From contig NZ_FOBC01000009.1 of the NCBI RefSeq assembly GCF_900109725.1, positions 104,086 through 168,085 of the forward strand: a DNA stretch of 64,000 nt, given 5' to 3'. Positions 18,526 to 27,543 of the stretch are shown here, piece by piece. The notes under the pieces were generated by a model. That model saw only the letters and a program-made list of their open reading frames with translations. It made no database searches and was not told the origin of the DNA. This DNA is from Halomonas daqiaonensis. Lineage in GTDB: Bacteria; Pseudomonadota; Gammaproteobacteria; Pseudomonadales; Halomonadaceae. Position 1 is the first letter of the stretch; each line of letters opens with the position of its first letter. Position numbers and translations under genes: made by a program.

Positions 18526-19624
18526 CTATAGGCCTTGCTTGAGGCTGGCGACGATAAACTGGTCCAGGTCACCGTCCAGCACCTTGTCGCAGCTGCTCGA
18601 CTGCACGCCGGTGCGCAGGTCCTTGATGCGCTGGTCGTCCAGCACATAGGAGCGGATCTGGCTGCCCCAGCCGATATCGGCCTTGGAGTCCTCGGCCTCC
18701 TGCTTGGCGGCGTTGCGCTTCTGCATCTCGTGTTCCCACAGCTTCGCCTTGAGCTGCTTCATGGCGAAGTCGCGGTTGGCGTGCTGGCTGCGCTGGCTCT
18801 GGCAAGCCACCACGATGCCGGTGGGTTCGTGGGTGATGCGCACGGCCGAGTCAGTGGTGTTGACGTGCTGCCCACCGGCCCCGCTGGAGCGGTAGGTATC
18901 GGTACGCAGGTCCGAGGGATCGATCTCGACCTCGAAGCTGTCATCCACCTCAGGCGACAGGAACACGGACGCAAAGGACGTATGCCGGCGGCCGCCGGAG
19001 TCGAAGGGGCTCTTGCGGACCAGGCGATGCACACCGGTCTCGGTACGCAGCCAACCGAAGGCGTACTCGCCGATGATGTGCAAGGTGGCCGACTTGATGC
19101 CCGCCACCTCGCCGGAGGAAACCTCGATGATCTCGGCCTTGAAGCCGTGGTGCTCGACCCAGCGCAGGTACATGCGCAGCAGCATGTTGGCCCAGTCCTG
19201 GGCCTCGGTGCCGCCGGAGCCGGCCTGGATGTCGAGATAGGCGTTGTTCTCGTCCATCTCGCCGGAGAACATGCGCCGGAACTCGAGCTTCTCGAGGCTG
19301 GCCTGAAGCCCCTCGAGCTCCTTCTGGACCTCGTTGACGGTGCCCTCGTCGTCTTCCATCTCGGCGAGTTCGAGCAGGTCACGACTGTCGCCGAGCCCCT
19401 GATCGAGATCGTCGATGGTGGCCACGATTGCCTCCAGCGTCGCCCGCTCCTTGCCGAGTTTCTGAGCGCGGTCCGGATCGCTCCAGACGTCCGGGTCCTC
19501 GAGCTCGCGGGTGACTTCCTCTAGCCGATCCTTCTTTTCGGCATAGTCAAAGATACCCCCTCAGGACATCTGTCCGCTCAGACAGGTCCTTGATGAGGTG
19601 GTGAATCGGGTTGGTTTCCAGCAT
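18526..19624 (-). CDS. prfB: Peptide chain release factor 2, with programmed +1 frameshift
   Basis: Read as complement(join(18526..19548,19550..19624)), giving 365 residues, the length of E. coli RF2. The first 25 codons ([20 protein letters not shown], then LRGYL) end at an in-frame TGA (19549-19547). The recoding site is AGGGGGTATCTTTGAC: an internal Shine-Dalgarno, CTT, then TGA C, identical to the E. coli site. Skipping one T continues into [12 protein letters not shown]. The SPF stop-codon recognition motif is in [13 protein letters not shown] and the catalytic GGQ in [11 protein letters not shown]2 levels are therefore autoregulated through UGA termination. Confidence 0.97.
19548..19563 (-). 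promoter_or_regulatory. RF2 programmed frameshift signal
   Basis: The AGGGGG Shine-Dalgarno-like element is three bases before the slippery CTT and the TGA stop followed by C, the classic arrangement for +1 frameshifting in prfB. High RF2 favours termination; low RF2 favours slippage of peptidyl-tRNA-Leu onto UUU. Confidence 0.93.
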
Positions 19625-19779
19625 GGGGCTCATCCGAGTCTGCGATACAAAAATGCCTGCCGTGGCGGTGGCTCGACGCCAGGGCCGCGGCGGCACGGAA
19701 AAGGCGCCTAGTGTAGCGAAAGTGCCGCTCTGTCGCATCCACCCCGCACCGACGGCAGGGCTATCGAAGTCACCCCAAG

Positions 19780-19893
19780 CGAGAGACGCCGGGGACAGGC
19801 CGAAGAGGAGGTCCTATGCCAGGGAGGGCATCGGTAGCGCCCAGGGAGGGATTCACAGCGCCTCCCCGAAGTCCTGTCGTCGGAACAGCCTCG
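19780..19893 (-). repeat. Intergenic repeat element, copy B (short form, 114 bp)
   Basis: In canonical (minus-strand) orientation it carries GGCGCTGTGAATCCCTCCC, GGGCGCTACCGATGCC and GGCATAGGACC. It has the same length as copy C and opposite orientation. It lies in a 368-bp gap (19625-19992) between the upstream side of prfB and the 3' end of the porin gene. The rest of this gap (19625-19779) should hold the prfB promoter; I do not see a gene in it. Confidence 0.85.
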
Positions 19894-19947
19894 AGCGTTA
19901 CTTCAATCTGCGATAGTCCTGATGCTGGCGGCAGCATATGACGACGA

Positions 19948-19967
19948 GACCCGGCCAAAGCCGGGTC
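19948..19967. terminator. Hairpin downstream of the FadL-type gene
   Basis: An 8-bp inverted repeat GACCCGGC/GCCGGGTC with a 4-nt loop, 26 bp past the stop of the minus-strand porin gene. No good U-tract follows. It is a likely terminator. Confidence 0.55.
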
Positions 19968-19992
19968 CCGAGGTCAGGCACATGATCGAGAG

Positions 19993-21315
19993 TCAGAAGC
20001 GGTAGTCCACCGAGAGGGCGAAGACATCCGCGGCGACCTCGTAGGTCCCAGAAAGGTTGCCCTTGGTCTCATTTTCGTTGCCGGGAGCCGCCTGCTGGTC
20101 GATATCGCCATCATCAGCGAAGACATGCATATAGCCGGCGGTGATGCCGAGCTCCGGGCTGGGCATCCAGGTGGCGCCGAGCGTGGCCCACTGGCGATCC
20201 GCATCCGGCACACGCGGTGTGCGGTATTCGGCACTCGGCACCGGGCTCTCGTCCACACCCAGGCCGGCGCGCAGCAGCCACTGCGGGGTCAGCGCATAGT
20301 TGGCACCCATCGAGAAGGCCCAGGTGTCGTTCCAGTTTTCGGTTGTCGGATTGCTAGAGCCATCCTCGAACTCGACCACCAGCTCGTCGAAGCTGCTCCA
20401 CTCAGTCCACTCGGCGTTGGCCATCAATGCCAGCTGATCGGTCACCTGATGATAGATCCCCAGGTTCATGTTGGCAGGAGTGGTCAAGTCTGCGGTTCCC
20501 CCCTGGCTACCCGGGAGACTTGCTGCTACCAGAGGGTTATCAGAGCTGTAGTCCACCTCACCCTCTAGGGTCAGATCGATTTCCGAACGATAGCCGATCC
20601 CCAGGCGGGTCTGATCGGTGGCCTGGAAGAGTGCGCCGAGCGTATAACCATAGCCCCAGTCATCGCCTGTTACCTCAGCTAAGGCATCAAAATCCCCATT
20701 AGGGTTAGCGCTTTGCCCAGTTGATGGATTAAGCCCCGTGTCAACTGCCTGTGACAAGGTGGCATCCGCATACTGGGCCCGAAGCCCCACGGCCAGATTC
20801 AGTCGCTCGGTTGCCCGGTAGTTGAGCGTCGGCTGAAAGTCGATGGTGGCGAGCTCGGTCTCGACAGCATGATAGCGGCCAATCCAGTCTTCATCGTACT
20901 TGGTGGAGAGCCCATAGGGGGCGTTGATGGCCAGACCCAGATCGAACCGCTCATTGAACTGAGTCTTCACGGCAAAGGCCGGCACCACAGCGCTTTCGCC
21001 CCCCTGATTTGAAGCGTTCGAGATGTAAGGGGTGCCACCGACGCTGCTGGCCTCGGCGTCATGCAATTCGAACTTGGCATCGATATAGGCCACTCCGCCG
21101 ACGACCTGGTGTCCATCGATATTGCCGATGGCGGCCGGGTTATAGGCCATGAAGCTGGCATCCTCGGCACCGGCGGCGGCGTTGGAGAGGGCGTTGGCCA
21201 GTGTCTTGGCGCTCTGCTCGCGAACCTGGAAGCCGGAGGCGGAAACCTGACTGGCGATCAACGCCGTGGAGGCAAGCGCTACAGCGAGGGAGAGCGTGTT
21301 GAACTTGTTGTGCAT
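19993..21315 (-). CDS. Outer-membrane FadL/TodX-family porin
   Basis: A 440-residue outer-membrane beta-barrel for uptake of long-chain fatty acids or other hydrophobic compounds. A signal peptide (about 1-27, ending VSA) is followed by the FadL N-terminal hatch segment SGFQVREQSAKTLANALSNA and GAEDASFMAYNPAAIG. The body alternates short strands and loops (e.g. WLLRAGLGVDESPVP, ITAGYMHVFAD) and the last residue is Phe (LSVDYRF), as required for BAM insertion. The substrate cannot be told from sequence. It belongs to an accessory block inserted between recJ and prfB relative to E. coli. Confidence 0.88.
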   Translation of the reverse strand: MHNKFNTLSLAVALASTALIASQVSASGFQVREQSAKTLANALSNAAAGAEDASFMAYNPAAIGNIDGHQVVGGVAYIDAKFELHDAEASSVGGTPYISNASNQGGESAVVPAFAVKTQFNERFDLGLAINAPYGLSTKYDEDWIGRYHAVETELATIDFQPTLNYRATERLNLAVGLRAQYADATLSQAVDTGLNPSTGQSANPNGDFDALAEVTGDDWGYGYTLGALFQATDQTRLGIGYRSEIDLTLEGEVDYSSDNPLVAASLPGSQGGTADLTTPANMNLGIYHQVTDQLALMANAEWTEWSSFDELVVEFEDGSSNPTTENWNDTWAFSMGANYALTPQWLLRAGLGVDESPVPSAEYRTPRVPDADRQWATLGATWMPSPELGITAGYMHVFADDGDIDQQAAPGNENETKGNLSGTYEVAADVFALSVDYRF

Positions 21316-21531
21316 GGGCTCGTCATCCTTTCGGGTAGGTAGGGCTGGGTGCTAGTCATTGCTCTTCCTGACGTACCCGCAGTGTTCGCGAATCCCCCCT
21401 TCGGGATCAAGCACAAACGACCGTTTGAAAATAAAAAAGCCTAATACTTTGGTTGCACGCTTGTTTGATTTTTCGATTTCTCATCACCTTAGACAACCTC
21501 CATTCATCCGGAAGCTGAACTCTCACCCCTC

Positions 21532-21563
21532 TTGACCTGCGTGTTACCCAAAGGTTTTATACT
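21532..21563 (+). promoter_or_regulatory. MerR-type promoter/operator for the merR-copA operon
   Basis: The -35 TTGACC (21532-21537) and -10 TATACT (21558-21563) are 20 bp apart (19 if TTATAC is used), longer than the usual 17 and typical of MerR-activated promoters. The spacer contains a weak dyad, ACCT ... AGGT. TTGACCT at the -35 and AAGGTT near the -10 recall the E. coli copA promoter. It would start transcription near 21570, just upstream of the regulator. The 21316-21531 stretch is relatively AT-rich and must also contain the porin promoter. Confidence 0.65.
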
Positions 21564-21593
21564 TGGACAGTGACATTACATAGAGACCCCAAC

Positions 21594-22037
21594 ATGAAGG
21601 TCAGCGAACTGGCTCACCTGGCAGGCGTCACCGCAGAAACCGTGCGCCATTACACCCGAGAGGGGCTACTGCATCCCGAGCGCCATCCCGAGAACGGCTA
21701 TCAGCTGTTCGGGCAAAATGACCTGGACCGGCTGCGCTTCATCCAGCGGGCCCGCACCCTGGGCTTCAGCGTGGCCGAGATCCGCGACATCCTCGACCAT
21801 GCCGACCATGGTGACTCGCCCTGCCCCATGGTGCGTGACCTGCTGGCCAGCCGGCTGCCACAGATCCGTGAGCGGATCCGTGAGCTGGAATCCCTTGCCT
21901 CGCGCATGGAGGAGGCCCTTGCCGCCTGGAAAGAGATGCCCGACGGCACCCCCGACGGCAATAGCCTCTGCCGGCTGATCGAGAGCTTTCCCGAACCGCT
22001 GAATGCCGACCACGAGACACACGAGGAGACCCGATGA
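21594..22037 (+). CDS. MerR-family metal-responsive regulator (copper operon)
   Basis: A 147-residue MerR protein. The winged helix-turn-helix is [20 protein letters not shown]; the dimerisation helix spans about 81-115. Metal ligands are probably Cys77 (DSPCPMV) and Cys126 (NSLCRLI). These resemble Cys82 and Cys126 of mercury MerR, without an equivalent of its middle Cys117. The stop overlaps the copA ATG (ATGA), so the regulator and pump are coupled. Copper sensing is inferred from the neighbour, not from the cysteine pattern, which is unlike the closely spaced CueR pair. A GTG at 21570 is in frame but would lie at the predicted transcription start. Confidence 0.8.
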   Translation: MKVSELAHLAGVTAETVRHYTREGLLHPERHPENGYQLFGQNDLDRLRFIQRARTLGFSVAEIRDILDHADHGDSPCPMVRDLLASRLPQIRERIRELESLASRMEEALAAWKEMPDGTPDGNSLCRLIESFPEPLNADHETHEETR

Positions 22038-24847
22038 ACGCCAGACAGACCCTGGAACGCCAAATCCCCGGCATGAGCTGCCAGGGCTGCGTGGCCAAGA
22101 TGCGCCGGGCCATTCAGGCCCAGGACGCACAGGCCGAAGTCACCGGCACCCCGCCCGAAAAGCGCCTCGAGATCACCACCACCCTGGCCGATGACGACCT
22201 AGACAAGGCGCTTGCCGAGGCCGGTTATCCGGCAGCCAGCCGGCAGCATCACGAGCGCAGCGTGCCAGGCATGAGCTGCCAGGGCTGTGTCAGCAAGATG
22301 CGAAAGGCAATCCAGGCCGAGGATCCGGACGCCGAGGTGGTCGGTTTTCCGGACAAGAAACGCCTGGAAACGGAGACTTCCCTGGAAGGCGACACCCTGG
22401 ACCGGTTGCTGGAAGAGGCCGGCTACCCACCAGGTCAGCCTACGGATGCTGCCAACACAGAGGCCAAAGCACCGACTGAGTCCGAGTCCGAGCTCCGATC
22501 CGCCGAGGCGTCACCTGAAAAGGCCCGCGAGCAGGACAAGGATTCGAAAGCGGAAGAGGCGGATTCTCGTGCCACCACCCGCCGGCTATCGATCGATGGC
22601 ATGACTTGCGCCAGCTGCGTAAAGAGCGTCCAGCAGGCCCTGGAGGGGATACCCGGCGTGGTCAGTGCGGAGGTCAACTTCGGCACCCATACCGCCCAGG
22701 TACGCGGCAATGCCGATCCGAACGCCCTGATCGCGGCAGTAGAGGATGTAGGCTACGGTGCCGAGCCGATCGTCGACATGCGCGAGGCGGAGCAGGCCCG
22801 CGCGGAGAAGGACGAGAAGGCCTATCGCCAGCGCCTTCACGGAAGTGCCTGGTCGCTGGCGCTCGCCGTTCCGCTGATGGCCAGCATGTTCGTCTTCCAT
22901 CCCCACCCCGTGGGAACCGGTCGGCTCTACTGGCTGGTAATCGGCTTGCTGACCCTAGCGGTGATGGTCTTTCCGGGCCGCCACTTCTTCGTCAATGCCT
23001 GGAAGAACTTCAAGCACCACCAAGCCAACATGGACACCCTGATCGCCATGGGTACCGGCACCGCCTGGGTCTATTCGATGGCGGTGGTGGCCTTCGGGCC
23101 CTGGCTTCCCGAGGTCGCCAGGGGCATCTACTTCGAGGCCTCGGCGATGATCATCGGCCTGGTGCTGCTGGGCAATGCCCTGGAGCTGCGCGCCAGGGGC
23201 CGCACCAGCGATGCTCTCAAGCGCCTCCTCGACCTGCAGAGCCGCACCGCAAGGGTGATCCGCGACGGCGAGGAACGCGAGGTGGATATCGACGAGGTGC
23301 GCGAAGGTGACCATATCCGCGTGCGCCCCGGCGAGCGCCTGCCGGTGGATGGCGAGGTGACCGAGGGCAAGAGCCATATCGACGAGTCCATGCTCACCGG
23401 CGAGCCCCTGCCCGTCGCCAAGGGCGAGGGCGACGAGGTAAGCGCCGGCACGGTCAACGGCAAGGGCTCGCTGGTCTATCGTGCCACTCGCGTCGGTGCC
23501 GACACCCGCCTGGGTCAGATCACCGAACAGGTGGCCAGTGCCCAGAACTCCCGGCCGCCCATCGGACAGCTGGCCGACAAGGTGTCGAGCGTCTTCGTGC
23601 CCGCGGTGTTGATCATCGCCGTGATCACCGCGTTGGCCTGGTTCAACTTCGGAGCCGAGCCACGAGTGATTCATATGCTGGTCACCGCCACCACGGTGCT
23701 GATCATCGCCTGTCCCTGCGCCCTGGGCCTGGCAACACCGATCTCGACCATGATCGGTGTGGGCAAGGCGGCCGAACACGGCGTGCTGGTGCGCAGCGGC
23801 GACGCCCTGCAGACCGCCAGCAAACTCACCACCCTGGTGGTGGACAAGACCGGCACCCTCACCGAGGGCAAGCCCGAGGTGACGGAGTCGGAGGTGCTCG
23901 AGGGCGAAGAGCGGGAGATGCTGAGCCTGGTGGCGGCTCTGGAGCGCGGCTCCGAGCATCCCCTCGCGGCCGCCCTGATGGACCACGCGGAAGAGCGGCA
24001 GGCCGAACCCGGCGAGATTCGCGACTTCGACACCGTCACCGGTGGTGGCGTCAAGGCGACGACTGCCGATGGCGGTGCACTACTGCTGGGCAATGCCCGC
24101 CTGCTTGAAGAGGCCGGCATCGACCTGGCCAGCGGCAGAGAGCTTGCCAGGGAGCTGGAGGATAAGGCGCGCACCGTGGTCTATCTCGCCGTGGACGACA
24201 AGCTGACCGCCATGTTCGGGATCAGCGATCCGCTGCGCCACGACACCATTGCCGCCGTGAAGCGCCTGCAGGCCGACGGCCTCAAGGTAGTGATGCTGAC
24301 CGGCGACAACGAACATACCGCCGGGGCCATCGCCCGGGAGGTCGGCATCGACGACTTCCGGGCTGGGCTGCTGCCCGAGGACAAGCATGCCGAGATCGAG
24401 CGGTTGCAGCGTGAGGGCGAGATCGTGGGCATGGTCGGCGACGGCATCAACGATGCCCCGGCCCTGGCCCGGGCCAACGTGGGCTTCGCCATCGGACAGG
24501 GCACCGACGTGGCCATCGAGAGCGCCGGCATCACCCTGGTGCGCGGCTCGCTGCACGGTGTGGCCGCCGCCATCGAGATCAGCCGGGCCACCCTCACCAA
24601 CATCAAGCAGAACCTGGTGGGCGCCTTCGGCTACAACACTTTGGGCATTCCCATCGCCGCGGGGGTGCTCTACCCCGTCACCGGCACCCTGCTCTCGCCG
24701 ATAATCGCCGGGGTCGCCATGTCGCTCTCCTCGATCACCGTGGTCAGTAACGCCAACCGGCTGCGCCTGTTCCGCCCTTCCAGCGAGACGGGTGGCAACG
24801 AAAAGGGCGGCGACAACGGCCGCCACCAGCAGAAGGAGTCCAAGTGA
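22034..24847 (+). CDS. copA: Cu(I)-exporting P1B-type ATPase CopA with three metal-binding domains
   Basis: A 937-residue copper efflux pump. It has three N-terminal heavy-metal-associated domains: two adjacent similar ones with PGMSCQGC (about 13-20 and 79-86), then an acidic linker (about 145-183), then a canonical GMTCASC. The transmembrane CPC is at 560-562 ([12 protein letters not shown]), the phosphorylated Asp604 is in [11 protein letters not shown], followed by [11 protein letters not shown] and [11 protein letters not shown]. The C-terminal third aligns well with E. coli CopA ([20 protein letters not shown]). The first two domains share a 20-base identical stretch, suggesting an internal duplication. 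Confidence 0.95.
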   Translation: MNARQTLERQIPGMSCQGCVAKMRRAIQAQDAQAEVTGTPPEKRLEITTTLADDDLDKALAEAGYPAASRQHHERSVPGMSCQGCVSKMRKAIQAEDPDAEVVGFPDKKRLETETSLEGDTLDRLLEEAGYPPGQPTDAANTEAKAPTESESELRSAEASPEKAREQDKDSKAEEADSRATTRRLSIDGMTCASCVKSVQQALEGIPGVVSAEVNFGTHTAQVRGNADPNALIAAVEDVGYGAEPIVDMREAEQARAEKDEKAYRQRLHGSAWSLALAVPLMASMFVFHPHPVGTGRLYWLVIGLLTLAVMVFPGRHFFVNAWKNFKHHQANMDTLIAMGTGTAWVYSMAVVAFGPWLPEVARGIYFEASAMIIGLVLLGNALELRARGRTSDALKRLLDLQSRTARVIRDGEEREVDIDEVREGDHIRVRPGERLPVDGEVTEGKSHIDESMLTGEPLPVAKGEGDEVSAGTVNGKGSLVYRATRVGADTRLGQITEQVASAQNSRPPIGQLADKVSSVFVPAVLIIAVITALAWFNFGAEPRVIHMLVTATTVLIIACPCALGLATPISTMIGVGKAAEHGVLVRSGDALQTASKLTTLVVDKTGTLTEGKPEVTESEVLEGEEREMLSLVAALERGSEHPLAAALMDHAEERQAEPGEIRDFDTVTGGGVKATTADGGALLLGNARLLEEAGIDLASGRELARELEDKARTVVYLAVDDKLTAMFGISDPLRHDTIAAVKRLQADGLKVVMLTGDNEHTAGAIAREVGIDDFRAGLLPEDKHAEIERLQREGEIVGMVGDGINDAPALARANVGFAIGQGTDVAIESAGITLVRGSLHGVAAAIEISRATLTNIKQNLVGAFGYNTLGIPIAAGVLYPVTGTLLSPIIAGVAMSLSSITVVSNANRLRLFRPSSETGGNEKGGDNGRHQQKESK

Positions 24848-24921
24848 TGAGTTGGATCGTCAATCTTGCCGGCCTGGCATTGATCGCCCTGATCGCCTGG
24901 TGGTTCTGGGGGGTCAGCTGA
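24847..24921 (+). CDS. 24-residue membrane peptide coupled to copA
   Basis: [20 protein letters not shown] then WGVS: a single hydrophobic helix with a Trp-rich end. The ATG overlaps the copA TGA (TGATG), and AAGGAG lies eight bases upstream, inside the copA 3' end, so translation is likely. I recall similar N-terminal helices on membrane-anchored cupredoxin-like proteins near copper ATPases. It could be a truncated anchor of such a protein, or a true small subunit or stabiliser of CopA comparable in size to KdpF. It ends 8 bp into the 3' end of the convergent YitT gene. Confidence 0.6.
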   Translation: MSWIVNLAGLALIALIAWWFWGVS

Positions 24922-25531
24922 CCCCCATATAACGACCGGGCTTGTGATTGAGGGCAATGATCAGGTTGAGTGCTACGGCGCCCAGCACCGAAAGTCCTAC
25001 GCGCTCCATCGGCAACACCAGCAGGGCGACCAGCATGATCACACCGTCGATACCCAACTGGACATAGCCGGCCCGCAGGCCGTAGCGATCCTGCAGGAAG
25101 AGGGCGAGGATGTTGATCCCACCGAGGCTCGTGCGATGGCGGAACAGCACCAGCATGCCGATGCCGATCAGGCTGCCGCCCATCAAGGCCGCGTAGAGCG
25201 GCTGCAGCCACTCGATGCGGATCCAACCGGCGGTGAGCTCCGAGAACACCGAGACCATGCCGATGGCCACGAAGGTGCGCAGGGTGAAGCTCCAGCCCAT
25301 CCGACGTATGGCCAGCCAGTAGAACGGCAGGTTGATCAGGAAGAACCAGACGCCGAAGCGCCAGCCGGTCGCGTACTGCAGCAGGAAGGCCAGGCCCGCA
25401 GTGCTGCCGGTGAGCAGCATCGCCTGGGTATAGAAGCTGACGCCGAGGGCGACAAAGAGCGTTCCGACCAGCATCGCCATCACGTCCTCATGGGGGCGAT
25501 GGGGGTCGGTAGGCAGGTCCTGTGGATCCAT
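24914..25531 (-). CDS. YitT-family integral membrane protein
   Basis: A 205-residue protein with about six hydrophobic segments. The N-terminal pattern LVGTLFVALGVSFYTQAMLL, then TGSTAGLAFLLQYATGW, is typical of the YitT/DUF161 family, as is SLGGINILALFLQDRYGLRAG. It is shorter than Bacillus YitT (about 280) because it lacks the C-terminal DUF2179 domain. Transport function is suspected for the family but not established. It lies 10 bp downstream of recJ and may be cotranscribed with it. Confidence 0.8.
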   Translation of the reverse strand: MDPQDLPTDPHRPHEDVMAMLVGTLFVALGVSFYTQAMLLTGSTAGLAFLLQYATGWRFGVWFFLINLPFYWLAIRRMGWSFTLRTFVAIGMVSVFSELTAGWIRIEWLQPLYAALMGGSLIGIGMLVLFRHRTSLGGINILALFLQDRYGLRAGYVQLGIDGVIMLVALLVLPMERVGLSVLGAVALNLIIALNHKPGRYMGVS

Positions 25532-25541
25532 GTGGCTTTCC

Positions 25542-27344
25542 TTATAGTGGCTCGGCGTGCTCGACCATCAGTTGGAGACTCTCCCGACCCCGCCAGCGGT
25601 TGCGATTGAGCTTGAAGGCACAGCGGAGGCGATCGCCGACACCGAAGCCCGGTACCTCACCGGGGGTGAGGGCACGGAACCAGATCGCCTTGAGGCTCGT
25701 GGCGCCTGCGGAAAGCTCCAGCATCAGGTGGCTGCCATCGGCCCCCACCGGACGCAGCGCCTCGACCAGGAAGTCACCCTGGAACAGCGGGGCATCGAAC
25801 TCGCGGCCATAAGGCGCAAGTTTCTCGAGCTCGTCCAGTGTGGCGAGGCCGAGCTGATGAGGCGAAAGCTCGCCATCGGTGAAGATCCGTGGGCACAGTT
25901 CGGTATCGCCCAGCTGCTCGCCAACCGCCTGCAGGAAGACTGCACGGAAGACCGACAGGTGCTCGCGCGGTACCCCCACCCCGGCGGCGCCGCAGTGACC
26001 ACCGAAGCGCGGCAGCGCCTCGGGCGCCAGCTCGAAGGTCCGCTGCAGTGCGTCGCGTAAATGCAATCCCTCGATGGAGCGTCCCGAGCCGGTAAGCATG
26101 CCGGGGGCCGCCGCCGGTGTCAGCACCAGCGCCGGCCGGCCGAAGGCTTGTACCAGCCGGGAGGCGACGATGCCCTGCACGCCCGGGTGGCCGTCTTCCA
26201 GAAATACGACAATGGCGGGCTCATCGGCGGTCAGGGACGGCAGGGCCAGGGCCTTGGCCTCCTCGACCATGTCTGCCTCGATCGCCTTGCGCGACTGGTT
26301 GTCCTGATCCAGCGTCACCAGGTGCCGTGCCGCCGTGGCATCATCCGCCGCCAACATGAAATGCAGCGCCGCGTATGGATCGTCGAGCCGCGAACGGGCG
26401 TTGATGCGCGGCCCCATCTGGAAGGCCAGGGTCTCGGCATCGAAGGGCACGCTGTCGGACCCCAGTCGCTCGGCCATGGCCCGCCAGCAGGCGGCCTCCA
26501 TGCGGTTGATCAGCGCCAGGCCGTGGGTCACCACCGCCCGGTTGGCCGCGCTGCCGCCCAGCGAGACGCAGTCTGCCACCGTGCCTAGCGCCACGTAGGA
26601 GAGCCAGGGCGAGAGCTTGGGCGTGGCCTGGGCCAGCACACCCCAGTCGATCAACACCTGGCGAGCCAGGGACATCACCAGCCAAGCCACCATGCAGCCG
26701 GCGATAGTCGGATCGGGATAGTCGCAGTCGTCGCGGGTGGGGTTCACGGTGGCGAAGGCCGAAGCTGGAGGGCCCTCCAGCGGCAGGGCGTGGTGGTCGC
26801 TGACCACCACCTCGATGCCGGCGGCCTTGAGCCGGGCGATGCGCGGCTCGTCACTGCTGCCGCAGTCGGCGGTGATCACCAGGCTCGGCCGCGGGGTGAG
26901 AGCCAGGGTGCGCTCCACCAGTGGCAGACTGATGCCGTAGCCATCATGGATGCGGTGGCCGATCAGGCTGTGCAGGCGTGCTTCGGGCACGCCGAACAAC
27001 TCGACCAGGGTGCGCCGGATCACCACATGAGAGGTGATGCCGTCCACGTCATAGTCGGTGAGGATGCCGATGTGCTCGTCGTCCACCACCGCCTGGGCGA
27101 TGCGCTCGGCCGCACGCCGTGCGTCAGCGAGCTTCTCGGGATGGGCCAGGTGACGCAGGCTGGGCGAGACCAGCGGCGCCAGCTCGCCCTGGTAGCCGGC
27201 AAGGCGCCCGGCCAGCACCCGGGCCTGAAGCTCGGAGAGCCCCTCGCGCTGGGCGCGGGCGTAGAGGGCAGCGTCCCGGGGCCGCGGAAGGATGCGTGGC
27301 CTCAGGCGCTGATGAATATCGATAGGGTCCGTCACGGCATCCAA
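25542..27344 (-). CDS. recJ: Single-stranded-DNA-specific exonuclease RecJ
   Basis: A 600-residue 5'-3' exonuclease of the DHH superfamily (E. coli 577), acting in RecF-pathway recombination and mismatch repair. Motif I is DYDVDGITS (about 95), motif II TADCGSSD, motif III SDHHALP, motif IV VALGTVADCVSLGG. Downstream are GSGRSIEGLHLRDAL and FGGHCGAAGVGV. The SDHHALP histidines and the Asp-rich motifs should hold two Mn ions. In E. coli recJ is adjacent to prfB; here about 6 kb (porin, MerR, CopA, YitT) separate them. Confidence 0.93.
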   Translation of the reverse strand: MDAVTDPIDIHQRLRPRILPRPRDAALYARAQREGLSELQARVLAGRLAGYQGELAPLVSPSLRHLAHPEKLADARRAAERIAQAVVDDEHIGILTDYDVDGITSHVVIRRTLVELFGVPEARLHSLIGHRIHDGYGISLPLVERTLALTPRPSLVITADCGSSDEPRIARLKAAGIEVVVSDHHALPLEGPPASAFATVNPTRDDCDYPDPTIAGCMVAWLVMSLARQVLIDWGVLAQATPKLSPWLSYVALGTVADCVSLGGSAANRAVVTHGLALINRMEAACWRAMAERLGSDSVPFDAETLAFQMGPRINARSRLDDPYAALHFMLAADDATAARHLVTLDQDNQSRKAIEADMVEEAKALALPSLTADEPAIVVFLEDGHPGVQGIVASRLVQAFGRPALVLTPAAAPGMLTGSGRSIEGLHLRDALQRTFELAPEALPRFGGHCGAAGVGVPREHLSVFRAVFLQAVGEQLGDTELCPRIFTDGELSPHQLGLATLDELEKLAPYGREFDAPLFQGDFLVEALRPVGADGSHLMLELSAGATSLKAIWFRALTPGEVPGFGVGDRLRCAFKLNRNRWRGRESLQLMVEHAEPL

Positions 27345-27400
27345 GCCTGACTCCTGCGGTATAGCTCACGATGACGACCGGCAGGGGACATTAGCCCGCT

Positions 27401-27514
27401 CGGGGCTGATCCGGCGACAGGCCTACGAGGGGGCGCTGTGAACCCATCCCTGGGCGCTACCGATGCCATCCCTGGCATAGGCCCCCCTCTTCGACCTATC
27501 CCCGGCACCCCTCG
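27401..27514 (+). repeat. Intergenic repeat element, copy C (short form, 114 bp)
   Basis: Begins CGGGGCTGATCCGGCGACAG and ends CCCCGGCACCCCTCG. It holds hairpin 1, ATGCCA/TGGCAT with a TCCC loop (27463-27478), and overlapping hairpin 2, ATAGG/CCTAT (27477-27481 and 27495-27499). It lies 29 bp past the thrC stop and about 57 bp before the recJ start, inverted relative to copy B. Confidence 0.85.
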
Positions 27515-27543
27515 CTAGTTCGGGCGCCCAACAAACAGGTCAC

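Noticed and set aside
18526..19425. prfB as a truncated or frameshifted pseudogene
   Set aside because: The in-frame TGA sits in the intact recoding signal and the joined product has full RF2 length and motifs.
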